DNA of 64,000 nucleotides from Paenibacillus sp. YPG26. Its GTDB lineage: Bacteria; Bacillota; Bacilli; Paenibacillales; Paenibacillaceae. This document shows, piece by piece, positions 16,921 through 24,823 of the stretch. Within the stretch, counting starts at the first letter, position 1. Every line of letters starts with the position of its first letter. A program made the translations under genes and the position numbers. The notes below the pieces were generated by a model. That model searched no databases and had not been told where the DNA came from. It worked only from the letters and a program-made list of their open reading frames with translations. Where the stretch lies: contig NZ_CP084530.1 in NCBI RefSeq assembly GCF_023704175.1, positions 856,501 through 920,500 on the forward strand, given 5' to 3'.

Positions 16921-17113
16921 AACTCAGGCACCTCCTATAAGTTGCCGTACAACTGTGTTGCTGACTCTTCATAAATTTGGTAATAGTATACCACGAATCG
17001 GGAACCGGTTATCCGCGCATGCGCGCTGCCTGCCAATATTTTCGTGTCGATAGAGCTAGTCTTTTCTGATAGTATTGCGGGGTTCGACAGTTAATCAGAA
17101 GAGGTGGACTAAG

Positions 17114-18727
17114 GTGAGGCAGGCAAAAGCGGGAATGGCGGTATTGTTGGTCATTGGTATATTAAGCGGTGTGCTGGGTGTACAGGGCAAGGTCTCTGCC
17201 AGCGCAGAGAATCTTCCATTTACGGACCTCGGCGGTGCTTATGGAACTTACGAGATTGCTAGTCTATATAACAAAGGGATCATGAAAGGAACATCTCAGA
17301 CTCTGTTCTCTCCGGACAGGCCGATTACGCGGGCGGAGAGCCTGACCGCGCTAATTAGGCTGCTTAAGCTTGAACCGGTTCAGGGGTCTGTTGCCGCATT
17401 CGCGGATGTGCCTGCCAGCAGGTGGTATTACGGTACAGTGCAGGCAGGTGTCAATCTCGGAATAACCGAAGGGACATCGCCAGCTGTATTTGCTCCTGAA
17501 CAGCCTTTAACCCGTCAAGAGGCGGCGGTATGGCTCGTTCGCGCCTTGAAGCAGCAGAATAACGAGGTGAGTGTTGCGCCAGCATTCAGTGATCGGGGGA
17601 AGATGGCCAGCTGGGCTGTGCCGTCGATCGCCAAGGTACAGCAGCTGGGTCTGATGCAGGGAGACGGAGGGGAGTTCCGGCCAAATGATCCGATTACACG
17701 CCAGGAGACGGCGGTGTTGATGGCAAGGGTTCTTGAGACCCGTGATTGGTCTTCCAAGATTAACGGGATGCCTGCAGCGGGTATCCAGCTGGGCTGGCAG
17801 TATGGCCAGACCACCGCCCAGTATGAGCAAAGTGTGCTGAAATCGAACGTGAATACGCTGTCTCCGCGTTGGCTCTTTCTGGAGAAGAACGGGACGGTCG
17901 GTCAGGCGGTCGACCGGTCCCTTATCAGCTGGGCCCAGGAGCATAACAGGCAGGTGTGGCCGATGGTGGGCAACCGGTTTGATGCGGATGCCACACATTA
18001 TATCCTCACAGACCAGGCAAGGTCAGCTGCCGCAATCAAGCTGATCGGGGATCTGGTTCGGAACTACAGTCTGGACGGGATCAATCTGGACTTCGAGAAT
18101 GTCTATCCTTCGGACAGAGCAGCCTTGACCTCGTTCGTGCGGAATTTGGCGGTACGTCTTCATCAAGAGGAGGCGGTGCTCTCCGTCTGTGTCTCGCCGG
18201 ATCTCGGGACCGACTGGACGGAAGCCTTTGATTACGCGGCACTGGGAGCTGCGGCGGACTACATGGTGCTGATGGGATATGATGAGCATTGGGGAGGGGG
18301 AAGCACAGCAGGTTCAGTCTCTTCGCTGCCTTGGCTGCAGAGAGGGCTTGACCGGCTTGTTGCGGTTGTCCCTGCGGGAAAAGTTATTCTGGCCCTTCCT
18401 TTATATACACGGGATTGGTCTCTGAATAGGAACGGGGCGGCGGTCTCCTCGGCAGAGCTGACTTTGATCCAGCAGAATAGACTGGTTGCACAATATGGTC
18501 TTCGCCCTAAATGGAACGGGGGGATTCAGCAGTACACTGCCGAGTATACATCGGGAGCCGTGCGCCACCGGATCTGGATGGAGGACGGACGTTCCCTGTC
18601 AAGGAAATATGCAATGGGCGCAAGCCGCAGGGTCGCAGGCTTCGCGTATTGGTATGTGAACAGTGAGAGCGCGGATGTCTGGCCGGCTCTGCGAAATGCA
18701 AACCGGTTCAGCGGGTACGCTTTCTGA
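17114..18727 (+). CDS. S-layer-anchored GH18 glycosidase
   Basis: 537 residues, GTG start at 17114 (AGAGGTGG upstream); the TTG at 17075 lacks a site. A signal peptide (MRQAKAGMAVLLVIGILSGV, cleaved near SASA) is followed by three SLH repeats (about residues 35-200), each with an ITRAE/LTRQE/ITRQE motif, which bind pyruvylated secondary cell-wall polymer. Residues about 215-535 form a GH18 barrel with catalytic DGINLDFE (Asp-x-x-x-Asp-x-Glu). It resembles the chitinase/N-acetylglucosaminidase group including SleL/YaaH. It likely trims peptidoglycan or chitin at the cell surface. The 3' end is 3 bp from the convergent ThrE-like gene, with no terminator between. Confidence 0.87.
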   Translation: MRQAKAGMAVLLVIGILSGVLGVQGKVSASAENLPFTDLGGAYGTYEIASLYNKGIMKGTSQTLFSPDRPITRAESLTALIRLLKLEPVQGSVAAFADVPASRWYYGTVQAGVNLGITEGTSPAVFAPEQPLTRQEAAVWLVRALKQQNNEVSVAPAFSDRGKMASWAVPSIAKVQQLGLMQGDGGEFRPNDPITRQETAVLMARVLETRDWSSKINGMPAAGIQLGWQYGQTTAQYEQSVLKSNVNTLSPRWLFLEKNGTVGQAVDRSLISWAQEHNRQVWPMVGNRFDADATHYILTDQARSAAAIKLIGDLVRNYSLDGINLDFENVYPSDRAALTSFVRNLAVRLHQEEAVLSVCVSPDLGTDWTEAFDYAALGAAADYMVLMGYDEHWGGGSTAGSVSSLPWLQRGLDRLVAVVPAGKVILALPLYTRDWSLNRNGAAVSSAELTLIQQNRLVAQYGLRPKWNGGIQQYTAEYTSGAVRHRIWMEDGRSLSRKYAMGASRRVAGFAYWYVNSESADVWPALRNANRFSGYAF

Positions 18728-18730
18728 GGA

Positions 18731-19156
18731 TTACTTCCCTCTACGGAGCACTTGATTCAATACCTCGGATAGAATAAGCCCCATTGCTATGGCGCCTGAG
18801 ATAAGAAAGGCTTCAGCAGCCAGCTGGACGGCTGCAGTATAATCATTCTCCACGAATTGGCGCATGGAATCATAAGCGAGACCACCGGGGACAAGAGGTA
18901 TAATGCCGGCAACACTGAAGATGATGAGAGGCATCTTATAGAATCGGGCAAAAAACAGGCTGAGCATCCCCACCACCGCAGATGCGCAGAGGGAAGCCAG
19001 CACAGGACCTGAGCGCGGCTGCACCATCAGATAGATGAACCAGCTCAGCATGCCGGTCAAGCCGCATTGGAGCAGGGAGCGCTTGGGCGCGTTGAACAAT
19101 ATTGTGAACGCAGCGGATGCGATGAAGCTGACGACCAGCTGGGCTGCCATAACCAT
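18731..19156 (-). CDS. Threonine/serine exporter family, C-terminal-type subunit
   Basis: 141 residues, four hydrophobic helices, with the family segment PLIIFSVAGIIPLVPGGLAYDSMRQFV. It matches the second half of ThrE (DUF3815 / YjjB type). It lies 21 bp after the DUF1212 gene and forms a two-subunit transporter with it. Substrates known for relatives are threonine, serine or succinate. Confidence 0.83.
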   Translation of the reverse strand: MVMAAQLVVSFIASAAFTILFNAPKRSLLQCGLTGMLSWFIYLMVQPRSGPVLASLCASAVVGMLSLFFARFYKMPLIIFSVAGIIPLVPGGLAYDSMRQFVENDYTAAVQLAAEAFLISGAIAMGLILSEVLNQVLRRGK

Positions 19157-19177
19157 ATCAGATGACCTCTTTCATGA

Positions 19178-19957
19178 TTAGAAAAATATAAACAGGACAG
19201 CGATGCCTGTCCCGATAGCGAAGGCGGTCAGAAATGCTTCCGCTCCGCGCGAGAGACCGGATACCAAATGGCCGGCCATCAAATCCCTAACCGCATTTGT
19301 GATCAGCAGGCCGGGAACGAGGGGCATCACAGAGCCGATAATGATCTTGTCAAGCTGGGCGCCAATTCCTGACTGAACCAGCAGCATGGAGACCAGGCCA
19401 ACAAGGAAGGCGGCGAACAATTCGGCGAAGAACTTGACCTTGACCAGTCTGTGGAAATAAACCACGGCGGAGTACCCGATCCCGCCGCTAATGAACGAGG
19501 GGATCAGATCCCTCCAGTCACCTTGGAACATGATCGTGAAGCTGGCGCTGGCAATGGAGGCTGCGGCGATCAAGACCCATACGGGAAAAGCGTGTGCGGC
19601 TCGATCTATTCCCAGCAGCTCCTGCTTGGCCTCAGCTGCCTGGATTGTTCCATTCGTGAGCCTGCGGGAGACACTGTTCACAGCCGTCACCTTCTGCAGA
19701 TCCGTGGTCCGTTCAGCAATCCGGATCAGCTTGGAGGAAGCCTCGCTTCCCGCTTGGAATATAATCCCGGTCGGTGTTACATAGCTATGCGATAGAGGGA
19801 TGCCAAGACTTGCGGCCATACGTGTCATCGTGTCTTCCACACGGGATGTTTCGGCTCCGCTTTGCAGCATGATTTTGCCGGCGAGCAGACACAAACTGGT
19901 AGCTGTGTCCACATCAGCTGTGGCTAAGGATTCAGAGGAATCCGGGTTATGCTCCAT
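19178..19957 (-). CDS. Threonine/serine exporter family, N-terminal-type subunit
   Basis: 259 residues, ATG 19957 behind AAGGAG. A cytosolic N-terminal region (CLLAGKIMLQSGAETSRVEDTM, the DUF1212 signature) leads into five membrane helices with GSVMPLVPGLLITNAVRDLMAG. It is the YjjP-like partner of the following gene; together they equal one full ThrE. An efflux role is inferred from the family. Confidence 0.84.
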   Translation of the reverse strand: MEHNPDSSESLATADVDTATSLCLLAGKIMLQSGAETSRVEDTMTRMAASLGIPLSHSYVTPTGIIFQAGSEASSKLIRIAERTTDLQKVTAVNSVSRRLTNGTIQAAEAKQELLGIDRAAHAFPVWVLIAAASIASASFTIMFQGDWRDLIPSFISGGIGYSAVVYFHRLVKVKFFAELFAAFLVGLVSMLLVQSGIGAQLDKIIIGSVMPLVPGLLITNAVRDLMAGHLVSGLSRGAEAFLTAFAIGTGIAVLFIFF

Positions 19958-20120
19958 ATGGATCTACTCCTTCTTGGCCTGTAACTCGATTTGAACGAAC
20001 CTATTATATCATGGGGAGACAGACGGCGGCATGTTTAGCTTGAAGGGGAAAGGGTAAGTGATAATGAAGCTGCACAAGTTATAATTGTGACAAATTTATA
20101 AAAATAATTTGAACAAATTA

Positions 20121-20150
20121 TGAACATTTTGTAGCGGATTGTGGTATACT
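20121..20150 (+). promoter_or_regulatory. Promoter of the 86-residue membrane protein gene
   Basis: TGAACA (20121-20126), 18-bp spacer, then TGGTATACT, an extended -10 (20142-20150), 46 bp before the ATG. Confidence 0.55.
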
Positions 20151-20195
20151 TAATTTAAAGCAAGCCCTTTCAACATTTAATCAGGAGTGATGAAC

Positions 20196-20456
20196 ATGTC
20201 AGCTAAAGTATATCCTTTCAGTAAAGTCCAGAAAATGAAAGACGATGGCTATACCGTTGCCTTTTATATGACTGTAATATCCTGGGCGCTCCTTGCATTC
20301 GGTGTTGTGCTCTGTCTCTTCAATCTCTCTGAGTTCAATGACCGCAATATGGCCTTGATGGGCGGCCTCGGTGCCATGATCGCCAGTGTATTCGTGTATA
20401 CGATTGGAACCTCGATTTATCTGGTTCAATCCAATTCGCACAAGACTAATGACTAA
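20196..20456 (+). CDS. Two-helix membrane protein of unknown function
   Basis: 86 residues from ATG 20196, with AGGAG at 20183-20187; ATG 20190 and GTG 20187 are too near it. Two membrane helices (about residues 20-42 and 54-77) with a short polar loop; it could be of the YiaA/YiaB-like type, but I see no decisive motif. It has its own promoter and terminator, so it is monocistronic. Confidence 0.7.
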   Translation: MSAKVYPFSKVQKMKDDGYTVAFYMTVISWALLAFGVVLCLFNLSEFNDRNMALMGGLGAMIASVFVYTIGTSIYLVQSNSHKTND

Positions 20457-20486
20457 ATGAGTTCTTGCTATAGAACGGAAATTTAT

Positions 20487-20525
20487 TAAAAAACCCTTTA
20501 GACGAATGTCTTAAAGGGTTTTTTT
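20487..20525 (+). terminator. Rho-independent terminator
   Basis: AAAACCCTTTA, loop GACGAATGTC, TAAAGGGTTTT and then a T-run of seven. Confidence 0.92.
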
Positions 20526-20606
20526 GCGTCCATATTAATAGTTGTGAACACTTCGTGAAAATAATGTCTGCAAATGGAAAGGAATTTATGACGATTTCGT
20601 TAAAAC

Positions 20607-20620
20607 GTGACAAATCTCAC
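20607..20620. promoter_or_regulatory. Crp/Fnr-like palindrome upstream of qox
   Basis: GTGA-CAAATC-TCAC, followed by A: fits the TGTGA-N6-TCACA consensus of Crp/Fnr regulators except for the outer left base. It lies about 120 bp before qoxA. Confidence 0.4.
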
Positions 20621-20738
20621 ATGCAATCTGATAAACTGAAACAGCTTTGATCTGTATGGGTATTTATATTAATAAGTACAGCTTGAACCTGTGGTATCCA
20701 TCGGTTCATTCTGTACCTGATGAAGAGGTGATGGGAAA

Positions 20739-21656
20739 ATGAAAAGCAAGCGGACCGGCTGGAAACTGCTCACGATTCTGGTCTTGAGCTATGCTGTGAT
20801 CATCGCAGTGTCTGTAGCTCTCGGATGGGATAAGTTCATCGTGCTTGATCCGAAAGGACCTGTGGCTGAAGTTCAGCAAAAGCTGATCATTCTAACAGGA
20901 CTTATATGTATGGCCGTCGTGATTCCAGTGATTGTACTCATGGTCTACATTGTGTGGAAGTACCGGGATACTCCAGACAATGATGCGCCTTATCAACCAG
21001 AATGGAATGACAGCAAGCTGCTGGAGACCATTTGGTGGGGGATTCCAATTCTTATTATTATCGTGCTCAGTATCTTCACAGCGCGCGATACGTATAAGCT
21101 TGCCAAGCCCCCGGTAACAGACTCCAATCCGATTACCATCCAGGTGACTTCACTGGACTGGAAATGGCTGTTCCAATACCCGGATCAGAAGATTGCGACT
21201 GTTAACTATGTGCAGATTCCTGCAGGTGTTCCGATCAGGTTCCAGCTGACTTCGGATGCGCCGATGAACTCCTTCTGGATTCCGCAGCTCGGTGGTCAGG
21301 AATATTCCATGCCGGGTATGGCTATGCAGCTGTGGCTGCAGGCAGACAAACCAGGCAAATATTTCGGCTCCGGGGCCAACTTTAGCGGTAGGGACTTCGC
21401 CCACATGCAGTTCGAGGTGGAGTCGAAGCCTCAGGCAGAATTCAATGAATGGGTGAAAGAGGTCAAAGCCTCCTCGCCAGAGTTAACCAAAGAGGGTTAC
21501 ACTCAGTTGGCGAAACCGAGCACGGCCAAACAGGAATTCTTCTCATCTTATCCGGATGAATTGTATACCGAAATCGTTGATAAGAATGGCGGTATCTATA
21601 TGAAGCACTCGGATGGCTTGAATTCCGGAAGTTATAACGGTTCGACAAGACCATAA
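20739..21656 (+). CDS. qoxA: Menaquinol oxidase aa3-600 subunit II
   Basis: 305 residues; AGAGGTG upstream. Two N-terminal membrane helices (about 10-30 and 47-70, with a further hydrophobic stretch near 98-115), then a periplasmic-side cupredoxin domain. The core sequence VLDPKGPVAEVQ and SLDWKWLFQYPDQKIATVNY is QoxA-like. The CuA ligands of cytochrome c oxidases are absent: the usual Cys-x-x-x-Cys loop reads GANFSGRDFAHMQF, so this is a quinol oxidase. Unlike B. subtilis QoxA, the expected lipobox Cys before VLDPKGP is missing (ALGWDKFIVLDP). First gene of qoxABCD. Confidence 0.92.
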   Translation: MKSKRTGWKLLTILVLSYAVIIAVSVALGWDKFIVLDPKGPVAEVQQKLIILTGLICMAVVIPVIVLMVYIVWKYRDTPDNDAPYQPEWNDSKLLETIWWGIPILIIIVLSIFTARDTYKLAKPPVTDSNPITIQVTSLDWKWLFQYPDQKIATVNYVQIPAGVPIRFQLTSDAPMNSFWIPQLGGQEYSMPGMAMQLWLQADKPGKYFGSGANFSGRDFAHMQFEVESKPQAEFNEWVKEVKASSPELTKEGYTQLAKPSTAKQEFFSSYPDELYTEIVDKNGGIYMKHSDGLNSGSYNGSTRP

Positions 21657-21680
21657 TGATAGGCGAAAGAGGGTAACGTA

Positions 21681-23663
21681 ATGTGGGAAAATATTAAAGA
21701 GTTCGCCTCCACTTTTTTCGTCACCGGTGATCCGCTGATTTATGGTGCGGATGTAGCCATCGTACTGACGAGTATCGCGATCGTCTTTGTACTGACGTAT
21801 TTCAAGAAGTGGACGTGGCTTTGGCGGGAGTGGATCACTACCGTCGATCACAAAAAAATTGGTATCATGTATCTCATTGCTTCACTGCTTATGCTTTTCC
21901 GCGGCGGGGTCGATGCGCTGCTGATGCGTACACAGCTTGCTCTGCCAAACATGAAGTTCCTGCAGGCAGATCACTACAACGCTGTATTTACAACACACGG
22001 TACGATCATGATCCTGTTCATGGCGATGCCGCTGATGTTCGCTTTGTTCAACCTGGTTGTGCCTTTACAGCTGGGCGCCAGGGACGTAGCTTATCCGTTC
22101 CTGAACTCCCTGAGCTTCTGGTTGTTCCTTATGGGAGCCATGCTGTTCAACTTGTCCTTTGTTATCGGGGGTTCACCAGATGCGGGATGGCTCAGCTATC
22201 CGCCGCTCTCCGAACTGTCCCATAGCCCGGGTGTCGGGCAGAACTTCTATATATGGGGGATACAGATTTCAGGTATCGGTTCCCTGGCAACCGGGATTAA
22301 CTTCCTGGTAACCATCTTGAAGATGCGTGCACCGGGTATGAAAATGATGAAGATGCCGCTGTTCTCCTGGTCTGTACTTTCCAGCTCGATCATGATCATC
22401 TTTGCATTCCCGATTCTGACCGTTACGCTGGCGCTTCTCTTCCTGGACAGGTTCCTGGGCGCTCACTTCTTCACCATGGATCTGGGCGGCAACCCGATGC
22501 TGTACGTCAACCTGATCTGGATGTGGGGTCACCCGGAAGTATATATCGTGGTTATTCCGGCCTTCGGTATCTTCTCTGAGGTGGTCGCCACCTTCTCCAA
22601 GAAGAAGATATTTGGTTATAAATCGATGGTCTTCTCCATGATGCTGATCAGTATTGTCTCCTTCTTCACTTGGGCCCACCACTTCTTCACAATGGGTTCC
22701 AGTGCGAACGTTAACGTATTCTTTGCCATCTCGACGATGGTTATCGGTATACCAACAGGGGTTAAAGTGTTCAACTGGCTGTTCACCATGTTCCGGGGAC
22801 GGATTACCATTTCACAGCCGATGCTGTGGACCCTTGGCTTCATCCCATGCTTCGTTGTGGGTGGGGCAACCGGTGTCATGCTGGCTGTAGCTCCGGCCGA
22901 CTACCAATATCACAACAGCTACTTCCTGATCGCCCACTTCCACCAAGTGCTGATCGGGGGCGTTGTATTCGGTTATCTTGCAGGGATGTACTACTGGTGG
23001 CCGAAGGTGTTCGGATTCAAGCTGGACGACCGTCTTGGTAAATGGGCGTTCTGGATGTGGAACATTGGCTTCTATGTATGCTTCATGCCGCAGTACGCAC
23101 TCGGCTTCATGGGTATGACCCGTCGTCTGTACACTTACGGATCAGACACAGGCTGGGATCTTGGCTGGGCGCCGCTTAACCTTGTATCTACAGTAGGTGC
23201 GTTCCTGATGGGGATCGGGTTCATCTTCCAGGTATGGCAGATCAGCTACAGTATCCGCAAAGGCGAGCGCGACCTTACCGGGGATCCATGGGGAGGACGT
23301 ACGCTCGAGTGGTCAATTCCATCTCCTGCGCCAATGTATAACTTTGCGGTAGAACCGCATGTAACTACGGATGACGCTTGGTGGAAAGTCAAGGAAGACA
23401 GAGCCAAAGGCATTAAGCCGGCGCCTGTCAAGCTTGAACCTATTCATATGCCGAAGAACTCGGCGATACCGTTCATCATGTCGGTATTCTGGTTCATTGC
23501 CGGATTTGGATTTGTATTCGATTGGATGTGGATGGCGATTCCGGGTCTTGTTGGAGTTGCGGGATGTATGCTCGCCCGTTCCTTCTCGTACGATACGGAT
23601 TATTACATTCCGGTTGATGAAATTGAGCGCACTGAAGCAGCTTTAAGAGGGAGGACCGTTTAA
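21681..23663 (+). CDS. qoxB: Menaquinol oxidase aa3-600 subunit I
   Basis: 660 residues, a full heme-copper oxidase subunit I with about 14-15 membrane helices. Heme a ligand His lies in TTHGTIMILFMAMP, CuB ligands in WGHPEVYIVVIPAFG (His with cross-linked Tyr) and AHHFFTMG, and the heme a/a3 histidines in HNSYFLIAHFHQVLIGG. It reduces oxygen to water while oxidising menaquinol and pumping protons. GAGGG precedes the ATG; the TAA overlaps the ATG of qoxC by one base (TAATG). Confidence 0.96.
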   Translation: MWENIKEFASTFFVTGDPLIYGADVAIVLTSIAIVFVLTYFKKWTWLWREWITTVDHKKIGIMYLIASLLMLFRGGVDALLMRTQLALPNMKFLQADHYNAVFTTHGTIMILFMAMPLMFALFNLVVPLQLGARDVAYPFLNSLSFWLFLMGAMLFNLSFVIGGSPDAGWLSYPPLSELSHSPGVGQNFYIWGIQISGIGSLATGINFLVTILKMRAPGMKMMKMPLFSWSVLSSSIMIIFAFPILTVTLALLFLDRFLGAHFFTMDLGGNPMLYVNLIWMWGHPEVYIVVIPAFGIFSEVVATFSKKKIFGYKSMVFSMMLISIVSFFTWAHHFFTMGSSANVNVFFAISTMVIGIPTGVKVFNWLFTMFRGRITISQPMLWTLGFIPCFVVGGATGVMLAVAPADYQYHNSYFLIAHFHQVLIGGVVFGYLAGMYYWWPKVFGFKLDDRLGKWAFWMWNIGFYVCFMPQYALGFMGMTRRLYTYGSDTGWDLGWAPLNLVSTVGAFLMGIGFIFQVWQISYSIRKGERDLTGDPWGGRTLEWSIPSPAPMYNFAVEPHVTTDDAWWKVKEDRAKGIKPAPVKLEPIHMPKNSAIPFIMSVFWFIAGFGFVFDWMWMAIPGLVGVAGCMLARSFSYDTDYYIPVDEIERTEAALRGRTV

Positions 23664-24268
23664 TGGCACACGCGACAACAGAGCATTCCCACGCGCATGA
23701 AGCCCACGAGAGTCACGAGTCCTTGAAGGTGCTTGGCTTCTGGATCTTCATCGTTACCGATATCTTGATATTCGGCACATTGTTCGCCTGTTATGCGGTG
23801 CTTCATACGCATACGAACGGCGGACCTGGTGCCAAAGAGTTGTTTGAAATGCCAGGCGTTATCGCAGAGACCTTTATCCTGCTTACAAGCAGCTTCACAA
23901 GCGGTCTTGCTATGCTTGCCTTGCACAAAGGCAAAGTGAAGCAGTTGATTGCCTGGCTGGCTGTAACCGCGGTACTGGGCGCTGCCTTTATCGGCTTGGA
24001 GCTTCACGAGTTCGTAGTTCTGGTTGAGGAAGGTCACAAGATTTCCAGTAATGCATTCCTGTCTGCCTTCTACACGCTGGTGGGTACACACGGTCTTCAC
24101 GTCATGATCGGTCTTGTATGGATGATAGCGCTCATGATTCAGTTGTCCCGCAGGGGCATTACTGAAGTGACTACCCGCAAAGTAACGAATCTCAGCTTGT
24201 ATTGGCACTTCTTGGATGTCATCTGGATCTTCGTCTTCACCGTCGTATATCTGATGGGGGTGATGTAA
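23663..24268 (+). CDS. qoxC: Menaquinol oxidase subunit III
   Basis: 201 residues with a His-rich N-terminus (HATTEHSHAHEAHESHES) and five membrane helices. Typical COX3 stretches are FWIFIVTDILIFGTLFACY and GTHGLHVMIGLVWM. It stabilises the core and supports proton uptake. It starts at ATG 23663 within the stop of qoxB and ends 1 bp before qoxD. Confidence 0.94.
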   Translation: MAHATTEHSHAHEAHESHESLKVLGFWIFIVTDILIFGTLFACYAVLHTHTNGGPGAKELFEMPGVIAETFILLTSSFTSGLAMLALHKGKVKQLIAWLAVTAVLGAAFIGLELHEFVVLVEEGHKISSNAFLSAFYTLVGTHGLHVMIGLVWMIALMIQLSRRGITEVTTRKVTNLSLYWHFLDVIWIFVFTVVYLMGVM

Positions 24269-24269
24269 G

Positions 24270-24602
24270 ATGAGTCAGCATAATACAGGACATGAACACG
24301 CCTCTGCTGAGGGACACGGTTCACTGAAGTCTTATGTGATCGGTTTTATTTTCTCCATCGTACTGACAATCATACCGCTCGTTATTGTCATGAATGGCCT
24401 GCTTAACAAAACCCAGACCTTCATTACAATTATGATTATGGCAGTACTTCAGCTTATCGTTCAGCTCTTCTTCTTCATGCATATCCGTGAAGGCGAGAAG
24501 CCAAGATGGAATGTCATGACCTTGATTGTCGGGATTATTATTGTATTCACAGTGGTGGCGGGTTCAATCTGGATCATGTCCTTCAACTCTACAATGCAAT
24601 AG
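24270..24602 (+). CDS. qoxD: Menaquinol oxidase subunit IV
   Basis: 110 residues, three membrane helices (about 22-44, 50-72, 82-104) and the COX4 core LIVQLFFFMHIREGEKPRWN. Last gene of the operon, needed for assembly of the oxidase. A hairpin terminator follows about 85 bp later. Confidence 0.94.
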   Translation: MSQHNTGHEHASAEGHGSLKSYVIGFIFSIVLTIIPLVIVMNGLLNKTQTFITIMIMAVLQLIVQLFFFMHIREGEKPRWNVMTLIVGIIIVFTVVAGSIWIMSFNSTMQ

Positions 24603-24687
24603 TAAGCACACAGCTCTATACAACGAATCCGATCGCAGCGCAGGGCGGGAAGGCGCCATGTGTCATGCTCATCGGATTGAATACAAG

Positions 24688-24735
24688 AAGGGAATGTCCC
24701 ATCAGCCAAGCGGCGGTGGGGCATTCCCTTTTTTT
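24688..24735. terminator. Terminator of qoxABCD
   Basis: AAGGGAATGTCCCATC pairs with GGTGGGGCATTCCCTT, followed by a T-run of seven. It may also catch leftward transcripts from the methyltransferase gene. Confidence 0.82.
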
Positions 24736-24823
24736 GAGTTGGCTTAGCAGATGACCTGTAAGCCCGAAGCTAATCACGGGATGTATAAGTTCAATTCTGA
24801 AGCAGCCCATGCGGGTGTGCGGG

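Noticed and set aside
20535..20556. Rex-type site TTGTGAACACTTCGTGAA before qox
   Set aside because: The right half-site does not read TTCACAA, so the required inverted repeat is missing.
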